From CAILZL01 sp963791615 (GTDB taxonomy: Bacteria > Pseudomonadota > Gammaproteobacteria > Steroidobacterales > Steroidobacteraceae), in the NCBI GenBank assembly GCA_963791615.1, contig CAWBTE010000006.1:1-64000 (forward strand): a stretch of DNA of 64,000 nt, given 5' to 3'. A model generated the notes under the pieces. It searched no databases, had not been told where the DNA came from, and saw only the letters and a list, made by a program, of their open reading frames with translations. How positions within the stretch are numbered: the stretch's first letter is position 1; every line of letters begins with the position of its first letter. Positions 62,995 to 64,000 of the stretch are shown here, piece after piece. The position numbers were made by a program, and so were the translations under genes.

Positions 62995-63375
62995 TTACGC
63001 ACTCATCAGTACGGCGACTGCCACGATCAGTCCTTCTTCGTCGCTCAGGGTGAGATGCCCAGCACCCACACCCAGCCGCGCACGCACGGTTTGCCCAGCC
63101 GCAGACCAGATAATCTCCGGCTTGCCCGCTTTATTCGGCACATAGCCGGCATCCCGTATCCACATCCCCTCGGCGAAGCCGGTTCCCAGCGCCTTGACCA
63201 CGGCTTCCTTGGCTGCCCAGTGCATGGCGAGAAACCTTGCGGGCCGTTTACTGATACGGAACAACTCCGCTTCTGCCGGTAACAGCAGATGTCTGACCAG
63301 CCGTTCACCGTGACGCTGATACATCTGCTCGAAGCGTTCCAGCCTGACGATGTCGGTGCCAATGCCGTGAATCAC
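62995..63375 (-). CDS. acpS: Holo-acyl-carrier-protein synthase
   Basis: 126 residues. Transfers phosphopantetheine from CoA to ACP. GIGTDIVRLERFEQMYQRHG is the N-terminal metal site with Asp. FLAMHWAAKEAVVKALGTGF is the conserved WAAKEA motif. HLTLSDEEGLIVAVAVL is near the end. The start is 2 nt from the pdxJ stop. Confidence 0.97.
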   Translation of the reverse strand: MIHGIGTDIVRLERFEQMYQRHGERLVRHLLLPAEAELFRISKRPARFLAMHWAAKEAVVKALGTGFAEGMWIRDAGYVPNKAGKPEIIWSAAGQTVRARLGVGAGHLTLSDEEGLIVAVAVLMSA

Positions 63376-63377
63376 AG

Positions 63378-64000
63378 TTAACTCCGCGCCTCAAGCATCA
63401 GACGTTTCATCTCACGCACGGCGTTGGGCAAACCCTCAAATACCGCCCGCGCGACGATGGCATGACCGATATTAAGCTCGACAATTTCTGTTATGGCGGC
63501 GATGGCCTGTACGTTGTGATAGTGCAGACCATGCCCCGCATTGACCACCAGACCAAGACTCGCTGCGTGTCGCGCCGCAGCCTGGATCCGGCTCAGTTCG
63601 CGCGCCTGCGCTGCGCCTTGCTGTTCGGCATACGCGCCGGTATGCAATTCCACCACCGGCGCGCCCATCCGGGCGACGGCGTCCAGTTGTTTCGCTTCGG
63701 GATCGATGAACAGTGAGACGCGAATACCTGCGTCGGTCAACCGTCGGGTCGCAGCGTTCAATACATCAAAGTTGCCTGCAACATCCAGCCCGCCTTCAGT
63801 AGTCAGTTCGGCGCGCTTTTCCGGCACCAGACAGACATCCTGTGGCTTGATGGTTTCCGCCAGCACAAGCATGGCCTCGGTGCAGGCCATTTCCAGATTC
63901 ATGCGGGTTTGCAATGCGCCACGCATGAGGTGTACATCGCGATCCTGGATATGGCGCCGATCTTCACGCAGATGAAGGGTGATGCTGTCTGCACCGGACT
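63378..64000 (-). CDS. pdxJ: Pyridoxine 5'-phosphate synthase, N-terminus beyond window
   Basis: The gene runs past the right edge; 207 codons are visible, including the upstream-coded SITLHLREDRRHIQDRDV. PdxJ condenses 1-deoxyxylulose 5-phosphate with aminoacetone phosphate. NLEMACTEAMLVLA, CLVPEKRAELTTEGGLDV and ELHTGAYAEQQGAA are typical active-site strands, and LVVNAGHGLHYHNVQAIA is the phosphate site. The pdxJ-acpS pair is a conserved gammaproteobacterial operon. Confidence 0.97.
   Translation of the reverse strand, partial: SGADSITLHLREDRRHIQDRDVHLMRGALQTRMNLEMACTEAMLVLAETIKPQDVCLVPEKRAELTTEGGLDVAGNFDVLNAATRRLTDAGIRVSLFIDPEAKQLDAVARMGAPVVELHTGAYAEQQGAAQARELSRIQAAARHAASLGLVVNAGHGLHYHNVQAIAAITEIVELNIGHAIVARAVFEGLPNAVREMKRLMLEARS

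Overview
The window looks like chromosomal DNA of a free-living gammaproteobacterium, probably near the Steroidobacterales, Nevskiales or Xanthomonadales. The evidence is the housekeeping gene order: ybgC-tolQRAB-pal-cpoB-queE-queC-tRNA-Lys with ruvCAB upstream, sucA-sucB-lpd, orn / M48 protease / rsgA, and nagZ-rlmD-acpS-pdxJ. It also has two TonB-dependent receptors, a RelA-type (p)ppGpp synthetase and fairly high GC by eye. The exact taxon is an inference.

Positions 1-31200 are accessory and catabolic. A rhamnose-type sugar ABC importer (ATPase, two permeases), an FGGY sugar kinase and a DeoR regulator (1-5610) come first. A 0.7-kb non-coding gap follows, then a TonB receptor, a GH106-type (alpha-L-rhamnosidase family) exo-enzyme, a secreted GlcG-like protein, a DUF6152 protein, an uncharacterised secreted protein, an MFS transporter and a D-2-hydroxyacid dehydrogenase-like protein (6324-16238). 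On the minus strand (16297-31173) lies a long co-directional set, in transcription order: LysR regulator, two hydrolases, second TonB receptor, Tat-exported GH1 beta-glucosidase, SGNH esterase, amidohydrolase, alpha/beta hydrolase, MhpA-like FAD monooxygenase, GlcG-like protein, extradiol-type VOC dioxygenase, FAH-family hydrolase and a small membrane protein. Read together this is a plausible route for taking up a plant rhamnosylated or glucosylated phenolic (flavonoid-like), removing its sugars, and hydroxylating, ring-cleaving and hydrolysing the aglycone. The substrate is inferred. A 31-bp block containing a T-N11-A dyad occurs twice, once beside the LysR gene and once upstream of the receptor gene.

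Positions 31398-64000 are mainly core genome: a Bcr/CflA-type MFS pump, tRNA-Lys(TTT), queC/queE, the Tol-Pal envelope system, ybgC, the Ruv resolvasome, relA, a small lipoprotein, the 2-oxoglutarate dehydrogenase complex, tRNA-Arg(CCT), tRNA-Ala(CGC), orn, an M48 protease, rsgA, a DEAD-box helicase, a universal stress protein, a LOV-like/degenerate GGDEF protein, nagZ, rlmD, a PolB-like exonuclease, acpS and the 3' part of pdxJ. A 271-bp element with perfect 33-bp inverted terminal arms overlaps the nagZ stop codon.

The reading frame is broken at about twelve places, mostly by one base in a short homopolymer: ABC ATPase twice, permease 1 twice, permease 2 once, SGNH esterase, second TonB receptor, MBL hydrolase, pal, tolA, and lpd twice. 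Because pal, tolA and lpd belong to the conserved core, uncorrected sequencing or assembly indels are the most economical explanation. The affected genes are annotated here as whole genes with the break noted.
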